Shown one piece after another: positions 27,128 through 35,803 of a stretch of DNA of 49,946 nt. This DNA comes from Deltaproteobacteria bacterium (GTDB lineage: Bacteria; Desulfobacterota; Desulfobacteria; Desulfobacterales; SpSt-501): assembly GCA_016219005.1 (NCBI GenBank), contig JACRCN010000042.1:1-49946 (forward strand), read 5' to 3'. A model generated the notes under the pieces. It searched no databases. It was not told the DNA's origin and saw only the letters and a list, made by a program, of their open reading frames with translations. The number at the start of each line of letters is the position of its first letter. The first letter of the stretch is position 1. A program made the translations under genes and the position numbers.

Positions 27128-29212
27128 ATGGAAAAATCCGTCTACAGCATGTGTTTCATGTGTTCGATCCGCTGCCCGATCAAGGTCACGGTCAAGAACG
27201 GCCAGGTGACCTTTATCGAGGGCAACCCCAAGGTGGCCGGGATCGACGGCAGTCTGTGCCCGCGCGGCTCGGCTGGCATCTCTCTGCTCTACGACTCCCA
27301 GCGGCTGCAATCCCCCATGATCCGCACGGGCGAACGCGGCTCCGGTCAGTGGCGCAAGGCCACTTGGGACGAGGCGCTGGACTACATCGCCGACAAGCTC
27401 AAAGCCGTCATCCAAAAGCACGGCGGGCAGAGCGTGGCGCTGACCGAGCGGACCAACCTGTCCACCCACGTTAGCAAAACGCTGTTGAAAGCCATCGGCT
27501 CGCCCAACCATTTCACCCACGACGCCCTATGCAAGGGCTCGGTCAACACGGCCTGCCGCTCCCTTTTCGGATACACCGACGCCCAGATGGGTATCGACTA
27601 CAAGAACAGCAAGCACATCGTCATGTACGGCCGCAACCTTTTCGAGGCCATCGCGGTCAAAGAGGTCAATGGCCTTCTGGATGCGCTTGCGGCCGGCGCC
27701 AAGCTGACCTATATCGACCCGCGCGTTTCCATCACCGCCACCAAGGCTCACCGCTATTGGATGATCCGCCCCGGCACCGACCTCGCCCTGAATTACGCCC
27801 TGATCCACGTGATCCTCGAGGAGCGGCTGCATGACGCCGGGTACGTAGAGAAGTGGGTGCTCGGCCTGAACGAGCTGCAGGATTTCGTGCAGGCCTGCAC
27901 GCCCGAATGGGCTGAAAAGGAAACCGGCATTCCGGCCTCCGAAATCGTAGCCCTGGCACGCGAAATGAGCAAGGACAAGCCATCCGTCATTTTCCACTTC
28001 GGCTACCGCGGGGCCCATCACGCCAACGAGATTTACCTGCGCCGCTCCATCCTGATCCTGAACGTGCTCATGGGCAGTATCGAAGCCAAGGGCGGGATCT
28101 TTTTTAAGAAGGGGCCCGGCGAAGTCGGCGGCAAGCCGGCCCGCAAGCTGACCGAACAGAAATTCCCGGCCATCAAGGTGTCCCGGGCCGACAAGGTCGG
28201 CACCAAGGATTTCCCGCTGCCGGACCCCGATCACGGGGTCCCGCAAATGCTGCCGCAGGCCATCCTCAACGAGGACCCTTACCCGATCAAGGCGCTGTTC
28301 GTCTACCGGTTCGAGCCGCTGATGTCCATACCGGACAGCAACCTCACCAAGAAAGCGCTCGATAAGCTCGACCTCATCGTTACCGTCGACATCAACTACA
28401 GCGACATCGCCTGGTATTCGGACGTGATCCTACCCGAATCCATCTACCTTGAGCGCACCGACTGCGTCCAGCAGGCCAACGGCCAGAAACCGCAGATGTT
28501 CCTGCGGCGGCAGGCCGTACCGCCGCGCTACGACACCCGCGACTGGGCCGTCATCGCCAAGCAGATCGGGGAGCGGATCGGAATCGGCGAGTTCTTCCCC
28601 TACAAGGACAGCGAGGAGCTGGTCCGCTGGCAGCTCGCGGGCACGGGCTTCACCCTGGAGGACTTCGACAAATCCGGCTTCGTGGCCTACACCGACAAGC
28701 AGATCCTATGGGACCGCAAGGACGGTCTGAAGTTCAAGACCCCTTCCAAAAAAATCGAGCTGAAGTCCTCGTTGCTGGAAAATGCCGGCTTCCCATCGTT
28801 CCCGCCGTATGAGGCGGTCCCGAACTACAGGGGCAACCAGTTCCGGCTGATCACGGGCAGAAACGCGCTGCACACCCATGTGTCCACCCAGAACAACGCC
28901 TACCTGAGCGAGCTGATGCCGGAAAACGTACTGTGGATCAACTCCGAGCGTGCCGCGGCCCTGAGCATCAAGAACGGCGGCCTCGTGACGGTGGCCTCCA
29001 AAAACGGCTCCGGCCAGATCAAGGCGTTCGTGACCGATTTCATCCACCCCGATGCGGTTTTCATGCTGCACGGGTTCGGCCACCAGGCACAGCTCGCAGC
29101 CCGCTCTTACAACAAGGGCGTCTCGGACGCCATGCTGGAGGAGAGCATCACCGACAAGGTCGGCGGCAGCCCGGCCCTGCATGACACCATCGTAACCGTC
29201 CAAGCGGCATAA
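27128..29212 (+). CDS. Molybdopterin oxidoreductase, DMSO reductase family (cytoplasmic)
   Basis: The 694-residue protein has an N-terminal [4Fe-4S] site (C9, C12, C16 and C44 in LCPRG), then the Mo-bis-MGD domains. The probable Mo ligand is Cys135 in HDALCKGSVN. The Cys is not followed by the His of formate dehydrogenases, so a formate role is unlikely. The pattern is closer to thiosulfate/polysulfide reductases (PhsA/PsrA) and related enzymes. There is no Tat signal, so it stays in the cytoplasm, unlike classical PhsA/PsrA. Downstream genes supply electron-transfer subunits, including a NAD(P)H-type flavoprotein. The substrate is inferred only; other cytoplasmic Mo/W enzymes (acetylene-hydratase-like, transhydroxylase-like) share this cysteine type. 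Confidence 0.9.
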   Translation: MEKSVYSMCFMCSIRCPIKVTVKNGQVTFIEGNPKVAGIDGSLCPRGSAGISLLYDSQRLQSPMIRTGERGSGQWRKATWDEALDYIADKLKAVIQKHGGQSVALTERTNLSTHVSKTLLKAIGSPNHFTHDALCKGSVNTACRSLFGYTDAQMGIDYKNSKHIVMYGRNLFEAIAVKEVNGLLDALAAGAKLTYIDPRVSITATKAHRYWMIRPGTDLALNYALIHVILEERLHDAGYVEKWVLGLNELQDFVQACTPEWAEKETGIPASEIVALAREMSKDKPSVIFHFGYRGAHHANEIYLRRSILILNVLMGSIEAKGGIFFKKGPGEVGGKPARKLTEQKFPAIKVSRADKVGTKDFPLPDPDHGVPQMLPQAILNEDPYPIKALFVYRFEPLMSIPDSNLTKKALDKLDLIVTVDINYSDIAWYSDVILPESIYLERTDCVQQANGQKPQMFLRRQAVPPRYDTRDWAVIAKQIGERIGIGEFFPYKDSEELVRWQLAGTGFTLEDFDKSGFVAYTDKQILWDRKDGLKFKTPSKKIELKSSLLENAGFPSFPPYEAVPNYRGNQFRLITGRNALHTHVSTQNNAYLSELMPENVLWINSERAAALSIKNGGLVTVASKNGSGQIKAFVTDFIHPDAVFMLHGFGHQAQLAARSYNKGVSDAMLEESITDKVGGSPALHDTIVTVQAA

Positions 29213-29234
29213 CAGATTCGGAGGATCGATACGG

Positions 29235-29747
29235 ATGAGCCAGTACTACTTGTTTCAGGACACGAAAAACTGCATCGGGTGCCACTCCTGTGAAATCGCC
29301 TGCAAGAGCAACAAGACCCTGCCGGTCGGCCCCAAACCCTGCCAGGTGATTCACGTCGCGCCCAAAATGGTAAACGGGCTGCCCAGGGCCTCTTACGTGT
29401 TCATGCCCTGCTTCCATTGCGAAAACCCCTGGTGCGTCGCCGCCTGCCCCACCGGCGCCATGCGCAAACGGCCGCAGGACGGTATCGTCTACGTCGAGCA
29501 CAGCCTGTGCGTAGGCTGCAAGACCTGTGTGGCCGCCTGCCCGTGGGGCGCCCCCCAGTGGAACCCCGAAACCGGCAAGGTGGTCAAGTGCGACTACTGC
29601 AAGGACCGGGTCGACGCCGGGCTGAAGCCCGCCTGCGCAACGATTTGCACCACCCACTGCCTGCATTTCGGCAGGGTGGAGGACATGACCCAGATCCGCC
29701 GCGAACGCCATGCCAAGGTGGTCGCCAGCCTGGAAAACCAGATTTGA
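29235..29747 (+). CDS. Four-cluster [4Fe-4S] ferredoxin subunit (PsrB/DmsB type)
   Basis: The 170-residue protein has four Cys groups: CIGCHSCEIAC, CFHCENPWCVAAC, CVGCKTCVAAC and CDYCKDR...CATIC. This is the standard electron-transfer subunit of DMSO-reductase-family enzymes. GGAGGATCG precedes the ATG. It starts 22 bp after the catalytic gene and must wire it to the flavoprotein encoded next. No membrane anchor gene (PsrC/NrfD) is present in the operon, which supports a soluble complex. Confidence 0.94.
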   Translation: MSQYYLFQDTKNCIGCHSCEIACKSNKTLPVGPKPCQVIHVAPKMVNGLPRASYVFMPCFHCENPWCVAACPTGAMRKRPQDGIVYVEHSLCVGCKTCVAACPWGAPQWNPETGKVVKCDYCKDRVDAGLKPACATICTTHCLHFGRVEDMTQIRRERHAKVVASLENQI

Positions 29748-29810
29748 TATAACGTGTGGCCTTCCAGGGACAGCCGCGCGTTCTTTGACGTTACCCAAGG
29801 AAACGGATAC

Positions 29811-31967
29811 ATGCCCGACATCAAATGTCCGGTCAATCAGACGCTCTCCGGACTCCGAACGGCCATCGCGTCCGGACAGCTTCCCAATCCTCGCAGCCGG
29901 CGGATCGCAGAAGAGATCCTGGATCTGTTGACGGATGTCGCCTGGGGTCGGGCCGGCGGCGATCATCCGGCGGCCATCGCCGGCCTTGCGGATGAGCTCG
30001 CTTATGACGAGACCTCGCCGGGCGCCATGGCCACGGCCCGGTCGGTCCGGGATGCGCTCGGCGAGCACCGCGAGGTGTTCCAGAGCCACATCGACACCCA
30101 CAACTGTGCCACCGGCGACTGCGTGCGCCTGGTGCCGGCCCCCTGCCAGATGACCTGCCCGGCCGGGATCGACATCCCCACGTATGTGAACCTCATCGGC
30201 AGGGGGCACGATGCCGAGGCCATTGAAGTCATTCGCCGGGACAATCCCTTCCCGTGGGTGTGCGGGCTGGTGTGCACACGGCCCTGCGAAATCATGTGCG
30301 TGCGCGGCCGGGTGGACAAACCCATTTCCATCAAATTCCTCAAGGCCTTTGCCTCCGAGCGGGCGCTCTCCGACCACCATTACCGCAACCCGGCCAAGGA
30401 GCCGGACAAGGGCAAGCGTGTCGCCGTGGTCGGCGCCGGCCCCGGCGGAATGACGGCGGCGTATTACCTCGCGATAAAAGGCTATGGAGTCACCGTCTTC
30501 GAAGCCCTGCCGGTGGCGGGCGGGATGATGATGCTCGGCATCCCGCGCTACCGCCTGCCGCGGGAAGTCATCGACCGCGAGGCAGCCATGCTGGAGGAGT
30601 TGGGCGTCGAGTTCCGGTTCAACACCCGGTACGGCAAAAATATCACCCTGGACAGCCTCAAATCCGATGGATTCGAGGCTGTTTTCCTCGCCATCGGAGC
30701 CCACCAGTCCTTCAAACTCAACATCCCCGGCGAGGCAGACTTTCCTCAGGTCATCGAAGCAATCGACCTGCTGCGCCGGGTGGCCCTGGGCGATCGGCGA
30801 ATTCCGGGAAAGCACGCGGTCATCGTCGGCGGCGGCAACGTCGCCATCGACGCGGCCCGGACCTGCCTGCGGCTGGGATCCGAGGAGGTGACCATTGCCT
30901 ACCGCCGGACCCGGGCGGAGATGCCGGCCGACGTGGAGGAAGTGGAGCAGGCCGAGGACGAAGGTATTCACATGTCGTTTTTGACCATTCCCACGGCCGT
31001 CGCAGGAACGGACGGCCGGCTCAGCGGGCTGGCGTGCATCCGCGCCACGCTGATCAAGAAGAACGACAGCGAACGCCTGTTCCCGGTACCGGTGGAAGGC
31101 AGCGATTTCGTCATCGAGGCCGACACGGTCATCTCCGCCATCGGGCAGCGCATCGACTTAGAGTGCCTGAGCGATCTCAAGAAGCTCAAGTGGACCCGGC
31201 GCCAGACCATCCAGACCAACACCGTCAGCACGGAGACGTCGATCCCCGGGGTGTTCGCCGGCGGCGATGCCGTCACCGGCCCGGCCACCGTGGTGGAGGC
31301 CATCGGCGCAGGCAAGCGCGCCGCCGAGGCCATCGACCGCTTTCTTTCCGGGATCCCCCAGCCCAAAATGCCGCCGGTACCGGTGCGCCGCACGCGGGTG
31401 GAGTGGATGGAAGTCCCGGCCAGCACCAAGATGACCCTGCGGCGCCCGGAGATGCCGCTGCTCAACCTTGAACGTCGGCGCACCACCTTCCAGCAGGTGG
31501 AACTCGGCTACACGGAGAACGTCGCGCGGGAAGAAGCCCGCCGCTGCCTGCGCTGCGACATCTGCCTGCGCTGCGGCAAGTGCGTCGAGGTCTGCCGGGA
31601 CATGATGGGCATCAACGCGCTGGAGTTCGGTTTTCTCAACTTCGACCAGCCGGCGGCCACCGACTTCCGGGTGACCGCCGAGCGTTGCATCCTCTGCGGC
31701 GCCTGTGCCGCCAACTGCCCGAACCAGGCCATCCGGATCATCGACCGGGGCGACGAGCGCCTGCTGTCCTACTGCGGGACGATTCTGAACCGGCATAAGT
31801 TAGAACACTGCGAGGAGTGCGGCGCCGTTCTGGGGCCGCCGCGCTATCACGAGTTCCTGCGCAAACGTACCCAGGCCATCAGCCCGGCCGTCAACATCCT
31901 GAAGCTCTGCAGCGCCTGTACCCGCCGGCAGGCTGCCAGAATTCACGTGGACAACACCCCGGTCTAA
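29811..31967 (+). CDS. GltD/NfnB-like NAD(P)H flavoprotein with extra ferredoxin domains, 718 aa
   Basis: AAGGAA before the ATG at 29811 fixes the start; the 19 codons before it lack support. Order: an N-terminal helical part with HNCATGDC, the GltD-type [4Fe-4S] region (CQMTCPAG, CGLVCTRPCEIMC), FAD fold VAVVGAGPGGMTAAYYLA, NAD(P) fold HAVIVGGGNVAIDAARTC, the terminal FAD motif IPGVFAGGDAVTGPATVVEA, then two ferredoxin clusters (CLRCDICLRCGKCVEVC, CILCGACAANC) and a final CEECG...CSACTRR zinc/FeS-like site. It can pass electrons between NAD(P)H and the FeS chain. With the HoxU-like subunit it makes a soluble NAD(P)H-linked module. Confidence 0.92.
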   Translation: MPDIKCPVNQTLSGLRTAIASGQLPNPRSRRIAEEILDLLTDVAWGRAGGDHPAAIAGLADELAYDETSPGAMATARSVRDALGEHREVFQSHIDTHNCATGDCVRLVPAPCQMTCPAGIDIPTYVNLIGRGHDAEAIEVIRRDNPFPWVCGLVCTRPCEIMCVRGRVDKPISIKFLKAFASERALSDHHYRNPAKEPDKGKRVAVVGAGPGGMTAAYYLAIKGYGVTVFEALPVAGGMMMLGIPRYRLPREVIDREAAMLEELGVEFRFNTRYGKNITLDSLKSDGFEAVFLAIGAHQSFKLNIPGEADFPQVIEAIDLLRRVALGDRRIPGKHAVIVGGGNVAIDAARTCLRLGSEEVTIAYRRTRAEMPADVEEVEQAEDEGIHMSFLTIPTAVAGTDGRLSGLACIRATLIKKNDSERLFPVPVEGSDFVIEADTVISAIGQRIDLECLSDLKKLKWTRRQTIQTNTVSTETSIPGVFAGGDAVTGPATVVEAIGAGKRAAEAIDRFLSGIPQPKMPPVPVRRTRVEWMEVPASTKMTLRRPEMPLLNLERRRTTFQQVELGYTENVAREEARRCLRCDICLRCGKCVEVCRDMMGINALEFGFLNFDQPAATDFRVTAERCILCGACAANCPNQAIRIIDRGDERLLSYCGTILNRHKLEHCEECGAVLGPPRYHEFLRKRTQAISPAVNILKLCSACTRRQAARIHVDNTPV

Positions 31968-31995
31968 CACGGCCGGGTAGTCAAGGAGCATTGCC

Positions 31996-32205
31996 ATGGC
32001 TTTTCACAAAGGTCAGAAGGTGGTGATATTCCGGAAATCGGAGGATGAGGGCTGGGGCGAGCACATGAACCAGTACGTCGGGCTTCACGGTATCATCACC
32101 GACCCGGACACCACTAAAAACGACCCGGACGCCCTGATCGAAGTCAGCGTGGAGGGCAAGGGCACGCACCGGTTTCCGCAGGATTGCCTGCGGCTGCTCC
32201 ACTGA
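31996..32205 (+). CDS. Small hypothetical protein in the molybdenum operon, 69 aa
   Basis: CAAGGAG precedes the ATG, 28 bp after the flavoprotein. The 69-residue protein (MAFHKGQKVVIFRKSEDEG at its start, ending GTHRFPQDCLRLLH) looks like a small beta-barrel, SH3/KOW-like (GQKVVIF, LHGIITD, ALIEVSVEGKG). It may be an accessory or assembly subunit. The fold is a guess from the strand pattern. Confidence 0.75.
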   Translation: MAFHKGQKVVIFRKSEDEGWGEHMNQYVGLHGIITDPDTTKNDPDALIEVSVEGKGTHRFPQDCLRLLH

Positions 32206-32241
32206 CGCGTAATTTATTCTGAAGCAAAGGTTGCATCCGTC

Positions 32242-33003
32242 ATGATCATGATTCGAGTCAACGGCCTGGAGCTGCAGGCCACCGAAGGCGGGAACCTTCT
32301 GGAGGTGATGCGGGCGGCTGACATCCGCATCCCTGCGGTGTGTTTCCACCCCGCGCTGAAAAGCGCAACGGGTATTTGCCGCCTGTGCACCGTGGAGGTC
32401 GCCCTGCCTGGCAAGGCGCCGGCAGCCAAACGCGCCTGCCTGGTTAAAACGGTGAATGGCCTGGTGGTGCAGACGGAAAGCGTGGCGGTGCAGGCTGCAC
32501 GCGAAAAAGCCATGCGCTCGCTGTTAAAACAGGCTCCCCAGGCCGAGCGACTCATCCACCTGGCCCAGGAATTCGGCATCCGCATCGACCCCGCACCCGA
32601 CGGGTGCATCCGCTGCCTCCTGTGCGAGAGGGTTTGCAAGGAGGTTGTGGGTGCCGGGGCGCTCAAGGCGGGGAAACGCGACGGGCAACGTTTGATCGAG
32701 CCGGTGGAGGGCCGCTGCATCGGCTGCGGCACCTGCGCCAACATCTGCCCCACCCATGTCATCCGGATCACGGATGAGGAGAACGTGCGTACGATCTCCA
32801 TCCGCGGCGAAGTGATCGGCCGGCACCCTCTCGAAACCTGCGAAGGCTGCGGACGACGATTTGCCACGCCGAAGTTTCTTGAAGTCACCCATGAGCGCGC
32901 CGTCGACCACCACCCGGACGTGAAGGAGCATCACCGCTGGTGCCCGGAGTGTGCCAAGCGGCTTTCACCCCGCGTGTCCGGAACCCTGACCCGCCGCTAC
33001 TGA
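32242..33003 (+). CDS. HoxU/NuoG-N-like [2Fe-2S]/[4Fe-4S] protein
   Basis: The 253-residue protein starts with a plant-type ferredoxin fold (CFHPALKSATGICRLCTVEV...KRACLV, [2Fe-2S]), followed by two [4Fe-4S] clusters (CIRCLLCERVC and CIGCGTCANIC) and a C-terminal CEGCG...WCPEC site. It corresponds to the diaphorase small subunit of soluble hydrogenases or formate dehydrogenases. Two in-frame ATGs (32242, 32248) are possible. It closes the molybdenum operon. It suggests the complex can exchange electrons with NAD(H) or ferredoxin. Confidence 0.9.
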   Translation: MIMIRVNGLELQATEGGNLLEVMRAADIRIPAVCFHPALKSATGICRLCTVEVALPGKAPAAKRACLVKTVNGLVVQTESVAVQAAREKAMRSLLKQAPQAERLIHLAQEFGIRIDPAPDGCIRCLLCERVCKEVVGAGALKAGKRDGQRLIEPVEGRCIGCGTCANICPTHVIRITDEENVRTISIRGEVIGRHPLETCEGCGRRFATPKFLEVTHERAVDHHPDVKEHHRWCPECAKRLSPRVSGTLTRRY

Positions 33004-33012
33004 CGGCATCGT

Positions 33013-33100
33013 GAGAGGGCCAATTTCGGCGTTGCGCATCATCCCACGGTCATTGTGCGGCGCACGGCAAGCCTTCCTCGCCGAAGTGAACCGCATGCAT
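33013..33100. repeat. Degenerate copy of the GC-rich intergenic repeat
   Basis: This stretch is similar to the reverse complement of 44647-44772: shared blocks around AATTTCGGCGTTGCGC, CCCACGGTCATTG and GCGGCGCAC. TTCGGCG (33026-33032) pairs with CGCCGAA about 50 bp later. One end of the element is no longer recognisable. It lies immediately after the molybdenum operon. Confidence 0.4.
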
Positions 33101-33340
33101 CGCCAAAAGGCCGTCCCTGTGGGTTTGGCTGCAGTTTCCGGCGAGTTCATGCTTCCCTTCATTTTCCGGACGCCGCCAACGCCTGCGCCGCCTTGCCGCT
33201 CATCTTGTGCTTGGGGTCTTGGTTTCTTTGGTATCGCCTTGGCTGGCCCTCGTCGACCCTGTTCACCATTTCATTGACCAGCGCCTGCGTGGTGCCTGCC
33301 AGAGCGATCGTCTCCTCGGCCGCCGAAGCCGCCGCCTGCC
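33101..33340. other. Non-coding gap with possible decayed coding remnant
   Basis: No complete gene is visible. On the minus strand from about 33346 to 33159 a frame reads QAAASAAEETIALAGTTQALVNEMVNR before a charged tail. It looks like a soluble helical fragment, reminiscent of a chemoreceptor or phasin-type helix, but it has no start codon except one buried in the cytochrome b gene. It may be a remnant. Confidence 0.3.
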
Positions 33341-34009
33341 TCAACTGGTGAGGCGTGCTTTGATTTCCCAGTCTTCCACGGATCCACGATCCTCGACCTC
33401 CTCCCAGCCGCATACCATGGCCCGGGTGTGGGCGCCCAGACTGCGGCCGGTCGTGATCATATACAGGTGTACGATCAGGAACGAGAGGATCGCGAAGCCG
33501 CCCGCCAGATGGACGGCGGCCACTAACTTCAAGGAGACCCATCCGATCCCCCACGCATTCCAGGAGTTGTAGCTCCAGTAGACAAACCCGGTCAGCATTT
33601 GGACCGGCAGCAGAAATGCGGCCAGGCTCAGGTAAACCAGGCGCTGCAGGGGGTTGTGCTTGGCGTCCTTGCGTTTGGGGACCGGATGCGGCTCTCCGCG
33701 GAAAATTCCGTACATGTAATAGCGGACCACTTCGATCATCTTCCGGGTGGTCGGGGTGTACTGCCGCCATTCGCCGGTGGTGAAAATCCAGAAGACGAAA
33801 AAGGCGAAGGCAATGAGCCAGCCGATGCCGACGAAGTTGTGGATATTCACGGCCGTCTTGAAGCCGAACAGCGTGTACAGACCGTTGGCCTCGAAGCCGG
33901 TCACGAGCAATATTGCGATCAGCGCGCTCTGCAGCCAGTGCCAGAAGCGCTCGTAGCGGGAGTACAGGTAGATGTTCACCATTTTGCAGGTGGTGTCGTT
34001 CACGTTCAT
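33341..34009 (-). CDS. Membrane cytochrome b subunit (thiosulfate/Ni-Fe hydrogenase b-type)
   Basis: The 222-residue protein has four transmembrane helices with His ligands for two b hemes: FWHWLQSALIAILLVTGF, NIHNFVGIGWLIAFAFFV, VYLSLAAFLLPVQMLTGF and VHLAGGFAILSFLIVHLYM. It begins 3 bp after the octaheme gene stop, so translation is coupled. It would carry electrons between the quinone pool and the periplasmic octaheme cytochrome. Downstream no further gene of the unit is seen. Confidence 0.9.
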   Translation of the reverse strand: MNVNDTTCKMVNIYLYSRYERFWHWLQSALIAILLVTGFEANGLYTLFGFKTAVNIHNFVGIGWLIAFAFFVFWIFTTGEWRQYTPTTRKMIEVVRYYMYGIFRGEPHPVPKRKDAKHNPLQRLVYLSLAAFLLPVQMLTGFVYWSYNSWNAWGIGWVSLKLVAAVHLAGGFAILSFLIVHLYMITTGRSLGAHTRAMVCGWEEVEDRGSVEDWEIKARLTS

Positions 34010-34012
34010 GGA

Positions 34013-35659
34013 TCAACCCTCCTTCCTGCGGCTGCTGACCGCGCGGCCGAGCGCATGCAGCAGGACGCCTGCGAACGAGCCTATCACCGCCGCCCATCCC
34101 AGGATTTCGATGACCTTGTTGCCGTCGCGGCCCGGCATATAGACGCCCTTGATGTTCGCCATGCGGCCGTTGTTCCGGGTGTGGCACTCGTTGCAGCTGA
34201 TCGAATTTTCCTTCGGCGCCACCATGTGTGTCGTCGGGAACACGTAACTGGTTTCGACGAAATCAAACTGGCCGCTGTAGGGCAGCCCGGCCTTCTTCAT
34301 GCCGCTTTCAAAGGCGAGTTGCCAGTCGTATTTCGCCCAGTAGGCGTTGGAGTCCGGCGGCCCGAAGAGGTGCGGTACGAGCATGGTCTTGTTGACCGTG
34401 TCGTAGGGCTGCTTGCCGGTGTGGACCTTGAATGGTGAGATCCGGGCATTGGGATCGTCGGGGCGGCCCACCGGCCAGTTGAGCGCCACGGGCTTGGTGG
34501 GATCGATCGGATCCTTGAGCGAGACCGCGTCAATGGTGCCGCTGTACCAGGAATACTGCGGCTTGACGTTTTTCTCCCAGGTGAAGTTGCCCTTCTGGGT
34601 GTCGTACACCGGTGTACCCAGCGGGCCCTTTTCCTTGTAAGGCTTGCCGTCCTTCTTCTTGCCGGCCGTGGACCAGTCCCAACGCATCTTGGTGGGCAGC
34701 ACACGGGCGAACTCGGGAATGTGGCAGGTCTGGCAGGCGACCTTGTCGGTGTGGTCGTTGGCCTTCACCCCGTGCCTGTGCGGTGTGGCGGTGTGGCAGG
34801 ACTCGCAGGTGATCCGCGGCGTCAGGTCGTCCTGGGCCAGGGTCTTGCGCTCCTTGGCGGCCGGGGTCGAGTAGATGCGGCCGGCCACCTGGTGCGCGGT
34901 CGTCGTGTGGCAGCGCGTGCAGTCGAAATTCTTACCGTCGACCCCCATGTGGACGTCCAACGCTTTGTTCGGCTTGGTCATTGAGGAGTCCAGGTCCCCG
35001 TGTTTCACCATGTCGCCCCCGCCGCCGTAAAAGTGGCAAATCCCGCAGTTCTCGCGAGTCGGGCGCCCCACGCTCTGAGCCACCTTTTGCCAGTCCGGCG
35101 GCAGGTACTGCAGGCCGTCGCCCGGGAACACCGTCGGTTCTTTGGCCGGGTTGCCCGCACCGGCGGGGTGTTTCTTGTAAGTGCCGGTCTGCTCGTGGCA
35201 CACTAGACAATCCACTTTGCTCGCATCCGTGAAATCGAAAGTCTTGTCCTTCCAACCGTAGCCGATGTGGCAGGAGGTGCAGCGCGGCTCGTTTCCGTGG
35301 AGGCTGACGCAGTAGTTGTTCACGGTGAGGGCGCCCTTACCCATGGGTTTGTCCTTGGGGGAGGCTGGGTCGACCCAGGTCCAGTGAATGGTTTTGTGGA
35401 TCTGGGTGGCCGCTTCCGAGTGGCAGGTCAGGCAAGCCTTGGTCACCTCCGGCCCGGAGGTGAAGGGCTGTTTGAGGATCTCGTGCTTGGAATGGTCGGT
35501 CGTGATCCAGCGTTTGGCCCCTTTGATCGCCTGCTGGGCCATTTCGCGCCCCGGGGCCGATTCCCCGTCCGCCGGCGCGGGGTTCGCGAAGGCCTGGGGG
35601 GTCATCGCCAGCACCCACCACGCGAGTAACAGGCCACATCGAGTCTTCATGGTGTTCAT
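34013..35659 (-). CDS. Octaheme c-type cytochrome, tetrathionate reductase family
   Basis: The 548-residue protein has a signal peptide (LLLAWWVLAMTPQAFA), eight CxxCH heme sites (CLTCH, CTSCH, CLVCH, CGICH, CTRCH, CESCH, CQTCH, CNECH) and a C-terminal transmembrane helix (EILGWAAVIGSFAGVLLHAL). The NNYCVSLHGNEPRCTSCH pattern is typical of the OTR family of Shewanella-type octahemes. In the characterised OTR one heme is Lys-ligated and reduces tetrathionate, and also nitrite and hydroxylamine in vitro; physiological substrate here is inferred. GGAGG precedes the ATG. Sigma-54 promoter 35716-35732. Confidence 0.93.
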   Translation of the reverse strand: MNTMKTRCGLLLAWWVLAMTPQAFANPAPADGESAPGREMAQQAIKGAKRWITTDHSKHEILKQPFTSGPEVTKACLTCHSEAATQIHKTIHWTWVDPASPKDKPMGKGALTVNNYCVSLHGNEPRCTSCHIGYGWKDKTFDFTDASKVDCLVCHEQTGTYKKHPAGAGNPAKEPTVFPGDGLQYLPPDWQKVAQSVGRPTRENCGICHFYGGGGDMVKHGDLDSSMTKPNKALDVHMGVDGKNFDCTRCHTTTAHQVAGRIYSTPAAKERKTLAQDDLTPRITCESCHTATPHRHGVKANDHTDKVACQTCHIPEFARVLPTKMRWDWSTAGKKKDGKPYKEKGPLGTPVYDTQKGNFTWEKNVKPQYSWYSGTIDAVSLKDPIDPTKPVALNWPVGRPDDPNARISPFKVHTGKQPYDTVNKTMLVPHLFGPPDSNAYWAKYDWQLAFESGMKKAGLPYSGQFDFVETSYVFPTTHMVAPKENSISCNECHTRNNGRMANIKGVYMPGRDGNKVIEILGWAAVIGSFAGVLLHALGRAVSSRRKEG

Positions 35660-35715
35660 TGAGCCTCCAAGTTACGGGTTCGGCTTTAGCGAGAAGGGAA
35701 TTCGCGAAGCGGTAA

Positions 35716-35732
35716 AAGCAAGTATTGTGCCT
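35716..35732 (-). promoter_or_regulatory. Sigma-54 promoter of the octaheme-cytochrome b operon
   Basis: The minus strand reads AGGCAC-AATAC-TTGCTT: GG (35730-35731) and GC (35718-35719) are exactly 10 bp apart, as in TGGCAC-N5-TTGC. The start site would be about 35706, giving a 47 nt leader. A perfect palindrome TGCCGCGGCA (35746-35755) lies just upstream, and a half site TGTTCG (minus strand, 35812-35817) about 85 bp upstream of -24. Confidence 0.7.
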
Positions 35733-35803
35733 GGCGCGTTTTCCATGCCGCGGCAACGGGGCTCGGGGACATGAGGACGAGACAAGAAAGCTTCTGTTTG
35801 CAG

